Both the position numbers and the translations under genes were made by a program. Below, piece by piece: positions 24,915 to 33,911 of a stretch of 64,000 nt of DNA. Source of the stretch: an uncultured archaeon (GTDB lineage Archaea; Thermoplasmatota; Thermoplasmata; Thermoplasmatales; Thermoplasmataceae); the NCBI GenBank assembly GCA_000965745.1, contig CP009479.1, positions 2,056,457 to 2,120,456 on the forward strand, in the 5' to 3' direction. The notes under the pieces are model-generated. The model did not search any database, was not told where the DNA came from, and was given only the letters and a program-made list of their open reading frames with translations. Within the stretch, counting starts at the first letter, position 1. Each line of letters begins with the position of its first letter.

Positions 24915-25778
24915 TTATCCGACAAGAGGCCAGATAATCATGTCCATGTCATGCCTCATATCTCTTTTCGACATGAGAATTGAGAGTGCTTCAATGCCTA
25001 CTACAAATGGCAGATGGAAGATCCTTTTCCAGTCCTCGGCTATAACTTTCCACATTATATTGAACAGTAGAGGCAGGTTCCTGAAATTGAGATCATTCAT
25101 GACGACCGGCCTCATGTTGATTGAGGCCAGCTGCCTGTGGCCGAAGTTCACTCTTTTCCTCTGCCTGATCAGATCGATGATGGTTTCCGGAACAGTGTTC
25201 CAGACCGTTATATCGGAAGCGTATCTTGCACTGTATCCGAGTTCTATGGCTCTGAGGCAGATATACGCATCGTCGTTCACCACCTCTCTCAGGTCCTTGA
25301 GTAGCGAGCTTCTGACAATCAGCACTTCTCCTCCGTGCAGAGATTTCCCCGACCTTTCCAGCTCCATGAGATGAAGGTTTCTCACAGCCCATATTGCCGA
25401 AGCAATCCTGGTAGGAAATGTCCGGTCATTCGTGGGCACAACCTTTGGAACAACAACGCCCGTCCTTTGGTCAAAGTACCCCAGAGCCTTCCAGATTGTT
25501 TCCGGCTGAAACGATACATCGCTGCATATTAGGAATGTGAGGTCCCCAGAAATATGTTCCACAGCCCTTCTGAGAGCGGGCATTTTCCCAATCCTCTCAT
25601 TTTCAAAAAACACACGAAGCCTGGGATCACCAAGGGAGGATACATAGTCATATGTTCCATCATTTCCTCCGACAGCCAGTATGATCTCGTCAAAACTGCA
25701 CTCAAGTACGCATCCGAGATTTTTTCTGAGTGATGAAACATCGTTGTAACCGGTAACGATCGCAGAGACTCTCATCAC
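24915..25778 (-). CDS. glycosyltransferase family 2
   Basis: 287 residues. The GT-A fold begins at once (V-S-A-I-V-T-G-Y-N-D). A diphosphate-binding acidic motif is seen at I-C-S-D-V-S-F, and an acceptor-site pattern at N-D-D-A-Y-I-C. The C-terminal part has only short hydrophobic stretches, so it is probably peripheral. R-Q-R-K-R-V-N-F-G-H resembles the Q-x-x-R-W-like motif of processive family 2 enzymes. Its ATG overlaps the stop of the upstream nucleotidyltransferase-like gene by four bases, so they are co-translated. Confidence 0.82.
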   Translation of the reverse strand: MMRVSAIVTGYNDVSSLRKNLGCVLECSFDEIILAVGGNDGTYDYVSSLGDPRLRVFFENERIGKMPALRRAVEHISGDLTFLICSDVSFQPETIWKALGYFDQRTGVVVPKVVPTNDRTFPTRIASAIWAVRNLHLMELERSGKSLHGGEVLIVRSSLLKDLREVVNDDAYICLRAIELGYSARYASDITVWNTVPETIIDLIRQRKRVNFGHRQLASINMRPVVMNDLNFRNLPLLFNIMWKVIAEDWKRIFHLPFVVGIEALSILMSKRDMRHDMDMIIWPLVG

Positions 25779-26407
25779 TCATCAGCTACCCCTTCAGGAA
25801 CCATGTTCCTCATCTCGTGGTACTTTTCCGAATCAAAATAGAAAGAATGCATTGAGACAACAGTGGCAAAGAGTTCAGCAAGCCTGTTCTCCTTCAGGTA
25901 TCTGTGGTTGTTGAACATCGACTTCAGGATGACCCACACGGAAAGCAGCAGGAATACCAGCGGCTCCACCGATAATCTTCCGCTGCGTCCGTCATTTTCG
26001 TTCGGGAAATAGCCGTTGGAAACTTCATCGGGGAAGTATCTTCTCACGAAGGGTGAGTTGTTCAGGAGGCTCTGGTAGTATTCACCCCCTCTGTATGGGA
26101 TTACATGCACCGAGTCAGAAGCGAGGAGGTAGTCCCCGCTCTGCGAGAAAAAGGACCAGGCGAAACTTTCATCCATCACCAGAGATATGCAGATCTTTCT
26201 GTCGCCGTTCAGGATTCTTATTATGAATGCTCTCAGCAGTGTGGTCCAGAGCCTCCTGTTTTTCGTGATCAGGAAGATGTCTATGTCGTCATTATCATGC
26301 GGATTGTATGAAACAGACCCAGATATGCCAGAGAAAACGATGTCCCGGCTTCCGACCCTTTCAAGAAATCTGAATCCTCTTGACACCATGTGATCCTTTG
26401 CATTCAT
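25775..26407 (-). CDS. nucleotidyltransferase-fold protein (Pol-beta superfamily)
   Basis: About 210 residues. The motif G-S-V-S-Y...N-D-D-I-D-I-F-L-I fits the G-S-x(n)-D-x-D core of minimal nucleotidyltransferases, and a third acidic residue may come from V-M-D-E-S. A hydrophobic helix sits near residue 150 (V-F-L-L-L-S-V-W-V-I-L). Coupling to a GT2 gene suggests a role in glycan assembly or its control, though the substrate is unknown. ATG 26407 is preferred over GTG 26419. Confidence 0.6.
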   Translation of the reverse strand: MNAKDHMVSRGFRFLERVGSRDIVFSGISGSVSYNPHDNDDIDIFLITKNRRLWTTLLRAFIIRILNGDRKICISLVMDESFAWSFFSQSGDYLLASDSVHVIPYRGGEYYQSLLNNSPFVRRYFPDEVSNGYFPNENDGRSGRLSVEPLVFLLLSVWVILKSMFNNHRYLKENRLAELFATVVSMHSFYFDSEKYHEMRNMVPEGVADE

Positions 26408-26419
26408 GGGAAAATTCAC

Positions 26420-26789
26420 CTACGGAGTTAATGTTTGTTGAATATAGCCACATTGGGTATTATAATATTTTGCAAGAAATATTCCCTGTGTGATATCCTG
26501 AGTTCCGCGTAAGATATTTTCAATTCGTATCCTCTCTTGTCTCTGTAGGCGCCCCCCTGAATGCAAGAGGATCGTCAGCAGAATACTTCCTGTATTTTTA
26601 CTTCAAAGCTTCGTCAAGCAAGCTGCATGCGGGAACATGGCTATTTCACCAATAAATGCCAGTATTACCACAACGGGCAACTGCAATCTGAGTTTGCGAA
26701 AACCATTCCCTGTGTTGACCCAAGTGGGGCAAAGAATGCCCTGGTGACCGGAGTCCTTTAATGAATAGTTCCCAGCTGGACTCATCGAG
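26420..26789. other. gene-free interval
   Basis: The left end holds AT-rich promoter sequence for the minus-strand operon (tattataatatt near 26460). A 66-codon plus frame (26561-26761) is open but resembles nothing I know, and has no promoter or ribosome site. The stretch gggaacatggctatt near 26632 loosely resembles part of the interval at 11706-11730. Confidence 0.35.
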
Positions 26790-27416
26790 TCAGTAGAACA
26801 GCAGAATGAGGCCCAAAATTACTAGGGCAATCCCGGACACCCCCTTTAGCAGCCGGAAACGCCCCCTGACAATCCTGGCGAACTGCTGCCTGAATGTCAA
26901 AGCCACGAATAGAGCAACCACTACAGCAACGATGCCTGCACTGATCGCCTCAAGTGGATGGCCGTTGATGCCGAGCGGTATCATGATTGCGACAATCTCC
27001 ACCTCCTCAATAGCCACGAGCTGAGTGGCAAGAGCCAGCGTTCGACGACCGCCCTTCTCAAGTTCCCTGGCTTCGCTGACCTCCTCTGGTTCTTCCTCCT
27101 TTTTGAGCACGGAGAATAGGAGCCAGCCAATTCCCACCGCAATCAGGATTACGGCACCTGCCTTCTGGACGAGGGGGAAATAAGACCGGAAGAGAAGAGG
27201 TGCGAGGACGACGAAGACGGCGGATACGGGAAGCACGATGAAGCTGGCAGCCGCATAAGCAAGGAGCAGCATTCTCCAGCCGAACATCCGTGCGTAGATC
27301 AGGTTCACCAAGTTGTCCTCGATCATCTCATAGGATAAGGCTCCAAGAGCAGCGAATAGTACTATGAAACTGAACATCTGAACTTGAATCCCCCTTGTCA
27401 ACTTGAATTTACTCAT
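26790..27416 (-). CDS. TMEM165/GDT1-like (COG4280-type) membrane protein
   Basis: About 208 residues from ATG 27416, with six helices in two repeats of three. The first helix of each repeat has acidic residues (S-Y-E-M-I-E-D and A-I-E-E-V-E-I), like the cation-binding E-x-G-D motif of TMEM165/GDT1 proteins, which move Ca, Mn or protons, but the exact motif is not kept. A charged loop (E-E-P-E-E-V-S-E-A-R) divides the halves. Arginine is often coded by CGN here, while neighbours use AGG/AGA, so the gene may have been acquired. Confidence 0.6.
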   Translation of the reverse strand: MSKFKLTRGIQVQMFSFIVLFAALGALSYEMIEDNLVNLIYARMFGWRMLLLAYAAASFIVLPVSAVFVVLAPLLFRSYFPLVQKAGAVILIAVGIGWLLFSVLKKEEEPEEVSEARELEKGGRRTLALATQLVAIEEVEIVAIMIPLGINGHPLEAISAGIVAVVVALFVALTFRQQFARIVRGRFRLLKGVSGIALVILGLILLFY

Positions 27417-27675
27417 GACTCTAAATGTGCCGCAGATCAAGGTTCTCGTGCTACAATTCAGGCTATGCGTGGGGAACAACAGGTTATTACATATTAGGCA
27501 ACCCTGTTAACTTGAGGCTTGTTTTAAAGATAAACAGTCATCCTGGCGATATGCCACACTGATGCCCTGGATTTGAGAGGCCAGTTTCAGGATGTAAAAT
27601 CATGCTGTGCCCCCACATTTCCTTGACTGCATTCATTTGGGCTGACATCAGGCTGATCACTCGAGGCGACTTGAA

Positions 27676-27936
27676 ATGAATAGTGAAATCAAAGCTGATA
27701 GAATAGCGGACGCGAGGGATACCTTATGCCCCGGGCCGTTCTGGGAATTGATAAAAGTATATAGCTCTGCGAAGGAGGACGACGTCATCTCACTATATTC
27801 TACAGAAGAGTATGACATCGAGACTAAGACGGATGCCCCCGTCTGGATCGATAAGACCGGGAACAAACTGATCGGTGTCTTCGACAGGGAAGGATACTAT
27901 GAAATAATGATGAGGAAGACGAAAAAGGGCCGTTAA
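27676..27936 (+). CDS. TusA-like sulfur-carrier protein
   Basis: 86 residues. The pattern [11 protein letters not shown], then I-K-V-Y, and a W-I-D-K-T-G-N central part matches the TusA/SirA fold, in which the Cys of C-P-x-P (Cys18) carries persulfide sulfur. It probably passes sulfur to cofactor or tRNA thiolation, or takes part in sulfur metabolism. It is followed 55 bases later by msrB, which has its own promoter. No DsrE or rhodanese partner is nearby. Confidence 0.7.
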   Translation: MNSEIKADRIADARDTLCPGPFWELIKVYSSAKEDDVISLYSTEEYDIETKTDAPVWIDKTGNKLIGVFDREGYYEIMMRKTKKGR

Positions 27937-27991
27937 TTTTCTCTTCCGGTACTTACTCCAAATTTAAGTAGAAATCAAGAATATCATATTC

Positions 27992-28354
27992 ATGGAATAT
28001 CGGAAGCTTACCCCCGAAGAAGAAAGAATAATTGTCCATAAGGGTACAGAAATTCCTTTCACAGGAGAATATGAAGATAATTACAGGAAAGGCACATACT
28101 ACTGCAGAAGGTGCAATACCCCACTATACAAATCAGAGAGCAAATTTGATGCCAGGTGTGGATGGCCAAGCTTTGATGATGAAATAGAAGGAGCTGTCAA
28201 GAGGATCCAGGACGCTGATGGAATAAGAACCGAAATCCAGTGCAATAATTGCGGAGCCCATCTTGGGCATGTATTTCTGGGCGAGGGATTCACTCCTAAG
28301 AACGTCAGGCATTGCGTGAACTCAATCTCCCTGGTTTTCATGCCAGAGGAATAA
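27992..28354 (+). CDS. msrB: peptide methionine (R)-S-oxide reductase MsrB
   Basis: A 120-residue enzyme that repairs methionine-R-sulfoxide in proteins. Catalytic Cys108 sits in R-H-C-V-N-S. The structural zinc ligands Cys38/Cys41 and Cys84/Cys87 are present, as are C-G-W-P-S-F and the G-x-H-L-G-H-V-F stretch. A TATA-like aaatttaag about 25 nt before the ATG implies a leaderless transcript. It is complete and a standard single-domain form. Confidence 0.95.
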   Translation: MEYRKLTPEEERIIVHKGTEIPFTGEYEDNYRKGTYYCRRCNTPLYKSESKFDARCGWPSFDDEIEGAVKRIQDADGIRTEIQCNNCGAHLGHVFLGEGFTPKNVRHCVNSISLVFMPEE

Positions 28355-28736
28355 ACCCTGGCAAGTTTCCCATTACGGGCTTTTCTGACAACATTGGAAT
28401 GTTGGCTTATTCCCATAACACTTTCCGGAATCTGGATGATAGGAGGACGGTCTCCCGAAGCCATCCGATCAATCCCCGCTTATTGGCAGAAGATTTGGTT
28501 GGCTCCCTCAAGGATTGGTTTTCCCTGCACTGAAGAATTTGAAGTAGAACTTCCTTTATACGGGCGCGCGCATATCATTGTTCCATATATTGATAAAATT
28601 GAACAGTTTCCATTCCAGCGGCACCCCGCCAGCCATGGGTCGGATCAACTGTTCATGCGGGCCATGGGATCTCCGGGGGCTTAACAGTTAGGCTATGCTC
28701 TTTTTTTGAAACCGCCGATAATTCCTAATTAGAGGG
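28355..28736. other. gene-free interval
   Basis: No RNA or protein gene is recognised. The last part has the AT-rich sequence gataattcctaatta about 15 nt before the formate dehydrogenase operon and is the likely promoter area. Confidence 0.35.
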
Positions 28737-30299
28737 TTGGTTTTGACCGGGCAGATAGAGAGAAAAATTATTGGCAGGATTGAGGGGACAAATCATTCCA
28801 GTTCACTTGAAGATTCAGAAAAGCTAAAAATTGCCGATGAGTTGAAAATTCCCCTTTCAGTGGTTGAGAGTGTTTCGTCCTTTTACTTCAGGGAGAGAGG
28901 GACTGGGACTATATGCACCGGGCTTCCATGCTATCTCAGGAGAAGTGGGGAAGACGGGCATGGGAACTTAGAGAGCTCTTCCTGCCTTGGGTACTGTGAT
29001 CATGCTCCTGTGCTGGAGAAGGATGGAAAATATTACAACGCAGGCGATGCAGGCCTTTCCGAAATAGATGAAAGCAAGGATTCTTTTGTTATGGACAGAA
29101 GAGTGGGGATTGAACCCTACATGATGGGGGGAGGCTATACAGCCCTCGAAGAATTAATTGGATCAGACGATGATTCGTATGTCCTGAGGAGGCTGGAAGC
29201 GTCCGGGCTGAAGGGGATGGGGGGAGCAGGTTATCCCGCCCACTTGAAATGGAAGTCTTTCAGGGAAAGCCATTCCGGGTCCACCTACCTTCTTGTTAAT
29301 GCACACGAGGGTGAGCCGGGCACGTTCAAGGACAGGAAGATACTGGAGCAGAATCCTCATGCTGTGGTCGAGGGTGCCTTGATCACAGCATTCCACAACG
29401 GGGCAGGCAAGATATTTGTTGCACTTAAATGGGAATATGCCAATGCCTATAGGAGCCTGATGAAAGCGCTTGATGAACTCCAGGTTAAATTTGGTGAGGG
29501 AAGCGTAGCTGGAATGTTGCCGGAGATAGATGTTGTAAGGATTGGAGGAACTTACGTAACAGGTGAGGAAACTGCACTGATGGAGGCACTCGAGGACAGG
29601 AGGAGTGAGCCCAGACTCAGGCCGCCTTTCCCCACTGAGAAAGGCCTGTTTGGACGCCCTACTCTGGTTCACAACGTTGAAACTCTGTCGCTTATTCCCG
29701 AAATCCTGAGAAACTCAAATGCCCTGAAAAAGACATACTGCCTGACTGGAGACGTAAATGCCCCGGGTGCCATAGTGGCTGACCTGGGGATATCTGCCAG
29801 GGAACTGGTTGAGGGGCATGGCAAATCCGATTTGCACAGAATAAGGGCATTCATGCCGGGAGGCCTTTCAGGAGGATACCTTCCCCCATCCCAGATTGGC
29901 GTAAAGCTTGACAGCGAGAGCGTAAGGAAGACCGGAGCTTCCATGGGGACCGGTGCAGTAATAGTTCTTTCAGGGGACAGGTGCATGGTTAACATCGCCT
30001 TATCAGTATCAAGGTTCTTTGAGGCGGAGTCCTGCGGAAAATGTGCCCCATGCAGGCTTGGTACAAGTGAGATATCAGAGCTTCTCTCCAGAGTTCTTGA
30101 AGGGGATGGCAGTGAGGAAGACCTTGAGGATGGAAAGCAAATTGCCCGGAGCATGATCGACGGGTCAATCTGCGCTCTGGGCCAGGCGGCGGGAAAGATG
30201 TTTCTTGACTCGATCAGGTATTTTGAGCAGGATTACAGGGAACACCTTGCAGGAGGCTGCCCTACGGGAGAATGTTCCATAGGCGGTGATATGGGATGA
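28737..30299 (+). CDS. formate dehydrogenase NAD-reducing subunit (NuoE+NuoF fusion)
   Basis: 520 residues. Residues 15-105 are a NuoE-like 2Fe-2S thioredoxin-fold domain with C-x4-C (C-T-G-L-P-C) and C-x3-C (C-L-G-Y-C). From about 130 on is NuoF: NADH/FMN site G-M-G-G-A-G-Y-P, N-A-H-E-G-E-P-G-T, and the 4Fe-4S motif C-G-K-C-A-P-C with a later Cys in S-I-C-A-L-G. It would take electrons from the partner subunit to NAD. The start is TTG. Its stop overlaps the ATG of the next gene by four bases. Confidence 0.88.
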   Translation: MVLTGQIERKIIGRIEGTNHSSSLEDSEKLKIADELKIPLSVVESVSSFYFRERGTGTICTGLPCYLRRSGEDGHGNLESSSCLGYCDHAPVLEKDGKYYNAGDAGLSEIDESKDSFVMDRRVGIEPYMMGGGYTALEELIGSDDDSYVLRRLEASGLKGMGGAGYPAHLKWKSFRESHSGSTYLLVNAHEGEPGTFKDRKILEQNPHAVVEGALITAFHNGAGKIFVALKWEYANAYRSLMKALDELQVKFGEGSVAGMLPEIDVVRIGGTYVTGEETALMEALEDRRSEPRLRPPFPTEKGLFGRPTLVHNVETLSLIPEILRNSNALKKTYCLTGDVNAPGAIVADLGISARELVEGHGKSDLHRIRAFMPGGLSGGYLPPSQIGVKLDSESVRKTGASMGTGAVIVLSGDRCMVNIALSVSRFFEAESCGKCAPCRLGTSEISELLSRVLEGDGSEEDLEDGKQIARSMIDGSICALGQAAGKMFLDSIRYFEQDYREHLAGGCPTGECSIGGDMG

Positions 30300-32968
30300 A
30301 TGTGATAATCAACGGCCAGGATTACACTGCCTCAGAAGGGGAATCGGTGCTTGATGCCGCCTCCATGCATGGGATCAGCATCCCTACGCTCTGCAATTAT
30401 GCTGAACATGAAAACGGTGTCTGCAGAATGTGCATGGTAGAGATTGAAGGCTCCCCAAAACTGGTTCCTGCCTGCTCAACTGACGTGAAGGAAAAAATCC
30501 GGGTACGCACTGACACCGAAAGGGTGGAGAACTACAGGAGGACCCTTATTGGCCTGTACATGAAGGAACATGGAAACCACCCCCCAGGGCAGGAGGAAAA
30601 ATGCACACTCCATGAATATGCTTCAGCCTATGGTGTTGAACAGCACCGCAAAGTGGAGCTTATTGCAGCGAAGGATGACAGCCATACTGCTATCAGCTAC
30701 GACCCTTCGCTGTGCATAGGCTGCAGGAAATGCCTTATTGCGTGCAACCTGGACCAGAACAACGATGTCATCTCACTTGTTGGAAGGGGGCATGCCGTAA
30801 AGATAGGGTTTGACAATGATATACCAATGGGATCTTCCAGCTGCACATCATGCGGTGCCTGCGTCGATGCCTGCCCAACTGGCGCGATTATTGAAAAAGA
30901 CTGGGAGCCTGCGAACAGGACAGTGGTGACTACCTGCCCATATTGTGCGGTCGGGTGCCAGATAGAGTACGGGATAACTGATGACAGGATCGTGTGGGCA
31001 AGGGGAATAAAGGGCCTGGGCGTGAACGATGGCAAGTTATGCATCAAAGGCAAATTCGGATATGGGTTCGAAAAGAGTGGGGACCGGCTCGTCAGGCCAC
31101 TGATAAGAAGAGGCGGCGTAAGCAGGAAACCACTGGACGGGAGGAAGATTGAAGAGTTTTTCAGGGAAGCAACCTGGGACGAAGCGCTTGATCTTCTGGC
31201 TGAAAAGATCCGGAATACGGGGGATAAATATGGAAAAGACTCGATAGCCGGCGTTGCCAGTGACAGATCGACCAATGAGGACATCTATGCGTTCCAGAAA
31301 TTCATGAGGGCTGCAGTTAAGACTGACAACCTTGACCAGTCTGCAACCCTCTGCCACTCACCATCTGCAGCGATGCTGTCCTGGTCCCTTGGCGCAGGCG
31401 CTTCGACCAACCCCATACACGACGTGCTCAATTCGAGGACAATAATGGTGGTAGGGTCAAACACCGACAGGTCACACCCCGTTATTAGCGCCTATCTTAA
31501 GAAGGCCGGGAAAGATGGTGCATTTCTGATAGTTGTTGACCCCAGGAACATTGAGCTTGCCAGGAGGGCGGACCTCTTTCTTCAGATCAGGCCAGGCACC
31601 GATGTAGTGCTCTTCTCCGCAATGGCGAGATATATTCTGGAAAATGACCTGGTGGACAAGAACTATGTTGAGAAGTATTCAGAAGGGTTCAGCGAATACT
31701 CACAGTCAGTGGGGTCATTCAACCTGCTCGACGCCGAGGATATAACTGGAATACCGGCAGAAAAGATAGAAATGGCTGCCCGGATATATGCCTTAAGCAA
31801 ACCCTCCAGCATATTCTGGACACTCGGGATAACGGAGCATGAGAATGGCTCCGACAACGTCTCATCACTCGTCAATCTGGCAATCCTGACTGGAAACATA
31901 GGGATACCCGGTGGCGGCCTTAATCCCATAAGAGGGCAGAACAACGTGCAGGGAGGGGCTGATGTTGGCGGTTTTCCCGGCTCACTTCCAGGATACCAGG
32001 AACTCCTTGACCCGTTGGTGAGGAGCAAGTTCGAGAAGAAGTGGAAGACACACATACCCCTGAATGCCGGGCTGAAGAGCACAGAAATGATCCAGGAGGC
32101 ACTCGCTGGAAAAATCAGGCTCATGTACCTTTCGGGAGAGAACTCCATAAGGTCCCACCCGAATTCTTCAGAGGTAGCTGAAGCTTTCCAGAAACTTGAT
32201 TTCCTGGCAGTGCAGGACATATTCTTGAACGAGACTGCCGAATATGCGGACCTCGTCCTCCCTGCAGCATCCTCCTTTGAACAGTACGGGACGTTCACCA
32301 ATACAGAGAGAAGGGTTCAGCTTGTGAGGCCCCTGTTTACACCACCCGGTGAGGCGAGGGCGGACTGGGAGATATATGCTGACCTTTCCGGCAGGCTTGG
32401 ATACGATCTTGGCTTCAATGACAGCGGCGACATAATGAGGGAGATATCCGATCTCGTTCCCTCCTGGAAGGGGATTTCCCATGAAAGGCTGGAAAAAGGG
32501 GGTCTGCAGTGGCCTGTGCCGTCCACCGAATCCCCGGGGACACTTATTCTCCACAGGAATGGCGCTTTGAGGGGCAGGTCAAGATTCAGGCCGGTGTCAT
32601 GGCAGCCAAAAGAGAGCGGGGAATACCCCTATGTCCTGATAACAGGCAGGAGCAGGGAACACTATCACACTGCCACAATGACATCCCGTTCTTCCGTGCT
32701 TGCAGCTGTCTCGAAGGCGCCCGCCATAGAAATGAACAGGGGCGACATGGCCAGGGAAGGGCTGAAGGAAGGGGATAAAATTAAGGTTGAGTCACCGAAT
32801 GGGAAGCTGGCAGCTGAGGTGAGATCCAACGATAACCTCCAGCCTGGTGTCATGTTCACTACCTTCCATTATGCCGGGCTCAGGGCCAACATCCTCACTT
32901 CCTCCACACTGGACCCAATAACAAAAACGCCTGCATACAAAGATACCAGAGTGAGGATAACCAGGTGA
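30296..32968 (+). CDS. fdhA: NAD-linked formate dehydrogenase, molybdopterin subunit
   Basis: 890 residues: an N-terminal NuoG-like 2Fe-2S ferredoxin, a degenerate His/Cys cluster domain (only Cys103 is left), two 4Fe-4S clusters (C-I-G-C-R-K-C-L-I-A-C and C-T-S-C-G-A-C-V-D-A-C-P), then the molybdopterin oxidoreductase with its own cluster (C-P-Y-C-A-V-G-C). Cys353-His354 (T-L-C-H-S-P-S) is the Mo/W-ligand and catalytic pair of formate dehydrogenases, with cysteine and not selenocysteine. It oxidises formate to CO2 (or the reverse) in the cytoplasm, passing electrons to the NuoEF-like subunit. No maturation gene is adjacent. Confidence 0.88.
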   Translation: MNVIINGQDYTASEGESVLDAASMHGISIPTLCNYAEHENGVCRMCMVEIEGSPKLVPACSTDVKEKIRVRTDTERVENYRRTLIGLYMKEHGNHPPGQEEKCTLHEYASAYGVEQHRKVELIAAKDDSHTAISYDPSLCIGCRKCLIACNLDQNNDVISLVGRGHAVKIGFDNDIPMGSSSCTSCGACVDACPTGAIIEKDWEPANRTVVTTCPYCAVGCQIEYGITDDRIVWARGIKGLGVNDGKLCIKGKFGYGFEKSGDRLVRPLIRRGGVSRKPLDGRKIEEFFREATWDEALDLLAEKIRNTGDKYGKDSIAGVASDRSTNEDIYAFQKFMRAAVKTDNLDQSATLCHSPSAAMLSWSLGAGASTNPIHDVLNSRTIMVVGSNTDRSHPVISAYLKKAGKDGAFLIVVDPRNIELARRADLFLQIRPGTDVVLFSAMARYILENDLVDKNYVEKYSEGFSEYSQSVGSFNLLDAEDITGIPAEKIEMAARIYALSKPSSIFWTLGITEHENGSDNVSSLVNLAILTGNIGIPGGGLNPIRGQNNVQGGADVGGFPGSLPGYQELLDPLVRSKFEKKWKTHIPLNAGLKSTEMIQEALAGKIRLMYLSGENSIRSHPNSSEVAEAFQKLDFLAVQDIFLNETAEYADLVLPAASSFEQYGTFTNTERRVQLVRPLFTPPGEARADWEIYADLSGRLGYDLGFNDSGDIMREISDLVPSWKGISHERLEKGGLQWPVPSTESPGTLILHRNGALRGRSRFRPVSWQPKESGEYPYVLITGRSREHYHTATMTSRSSVLAAVSKAPAIEMNRGDMAREGLKEGDKIKVESPNGKLAAEVRSNDNLQPGVMFTTFHYAGLRANILTSSTLDPITKTPAYKDTRVRITR

Positions 32969-32975
32969 CTGAAAT

Positions 32976-33911
32976 TTGGGGAAAAGTATATCCGAAATAT
33001 CTTCTGTGATCAGGGTCTCCGGGTTAAGGAAATCATTCGGGAAAATCCGGGCCGTGGACGGGATAAATTTTGAGGTTGAACGTGGAACAGTGTTCGCACT
33101 GCTTGGCCCCAATGGTGCAGGTAAAACAACAGCAATATCGATGTTGGAAGGCCTTCTGCAGAGGGATTCCGGCAACATAGAGATACTTGGAATGGATCCA
33201 TGGGCAGAGCACGGGACGGTCAGGATGAGGATAGGCGTCATGCCCCAGGGCTTCAATTTCTTCGAGAAACTTACGCCGTTGGATTCCCTGGTGTTTTACC
33301 GTGACCTTTTCGAATCTAGTGTTGATCCGGAATCCCTCCTGAGGCTGGTAATTCTTGATGATTCTAGGAACGTACCCTTTGAGAAGCTCTCAGGCGGCCA
33401 GAAACAGAAGCTCGGGCTTGCGCTTTCACTCGTAAATGATCCGGAGATCCTGTTTCTTGATGAGCCCACCACCGGGCTGGACCCTTCAGCCAGGAGGGCG
33501 ATATGGTCCATTATTCGCATGTTCAGGGACAGGGGAAAGACCATAATCCTGACAACCCACTACATGGAGGAGGCGGAACAGCTTGCTGACAACATTGCCA
33601 TAATCTCACACGGGAGAATAATTGCGGAAGGATCCCCGGAAGGAATTGTCTCCCGTTATGGATCGGGGAGAAAGGTTGTAATAAAGGCAGGAAAAGAGAT
33701 GGGAGACTTCCTCTCCTCCGAAAGGATAGAAGCATCAGTCAACGGAAAATACTTCGAGATCCGGTTGGACCCGGAAACGAACCTTTCGAGCCTGATTGGG
33801 CTCATTGAAGACTCTGGAATAAGCTACTCCCAGTTAACTGTCAGGGCGGACAGCCTTGAGGATGTTTTCATACGGCTTGTAGGCGAGATGTCTGAGGGCG
33901 AGTTGAAATGA
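32976..33911 (+). CDS. ABC transporter ATP-binding protein (DrrA-like)
   Basis: 311 residues. It has Walker A G-P-N-G-A-G-K-T-T, signature L-S-G-G-Q-K-Q-K, Walker B I-L-F-L-D-E-P-T-T-G-L-D-P and the switch His in L-T-T-H-Y. A C-terminal extension of about 80 residues (L-E-D-V-F-I-R-L) is typical of exporters of drugs, lipids or polysaccharides. The start is TTG, 7 bases after the fdhA stop, so it is likely read through from the formate dehydrogenase operon. It overlaps the permease gene by four bases. Confidence 0.9.
   Translation: MGKSISEISSVIRVSGLRKSFGKIRAVDGINFEVERGTVFALLGPNGAGKTTAISMLEGLLQRDSGNIEILGMDPWAEHGTVRMRIGVMPQGFNFFEKLTPLDSLVFYRDLFESSVDPESLLRLVILDDSRNVPFEKLSGGQKQKLGLALSLVNDPEILFLDEPTTGLDPSARRAIWSIIRMFRDRGKTIILTTHYMEEAEQLADNIAIISHGRIIAEGSPEGIVSRYGSGRKVVIKAGKEMGDFLSSERIEASVNGKYFEIRLDPETNLSSLIGLIEDSGISYSQLTVRADSLEDVFIRLVGEMSEGELK

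Noticed and set aside
26561-26761. 66-codon plus-strand frame
   Set aside because: No similarity to a known fold and no start signals. It lies in a low-coding interval.
31352-31354. Selenocysteine formate dehydrogenase
   Set aside because: The codon at the active site is TGC (Cys353), not TGA, and the frame has no internal stop.
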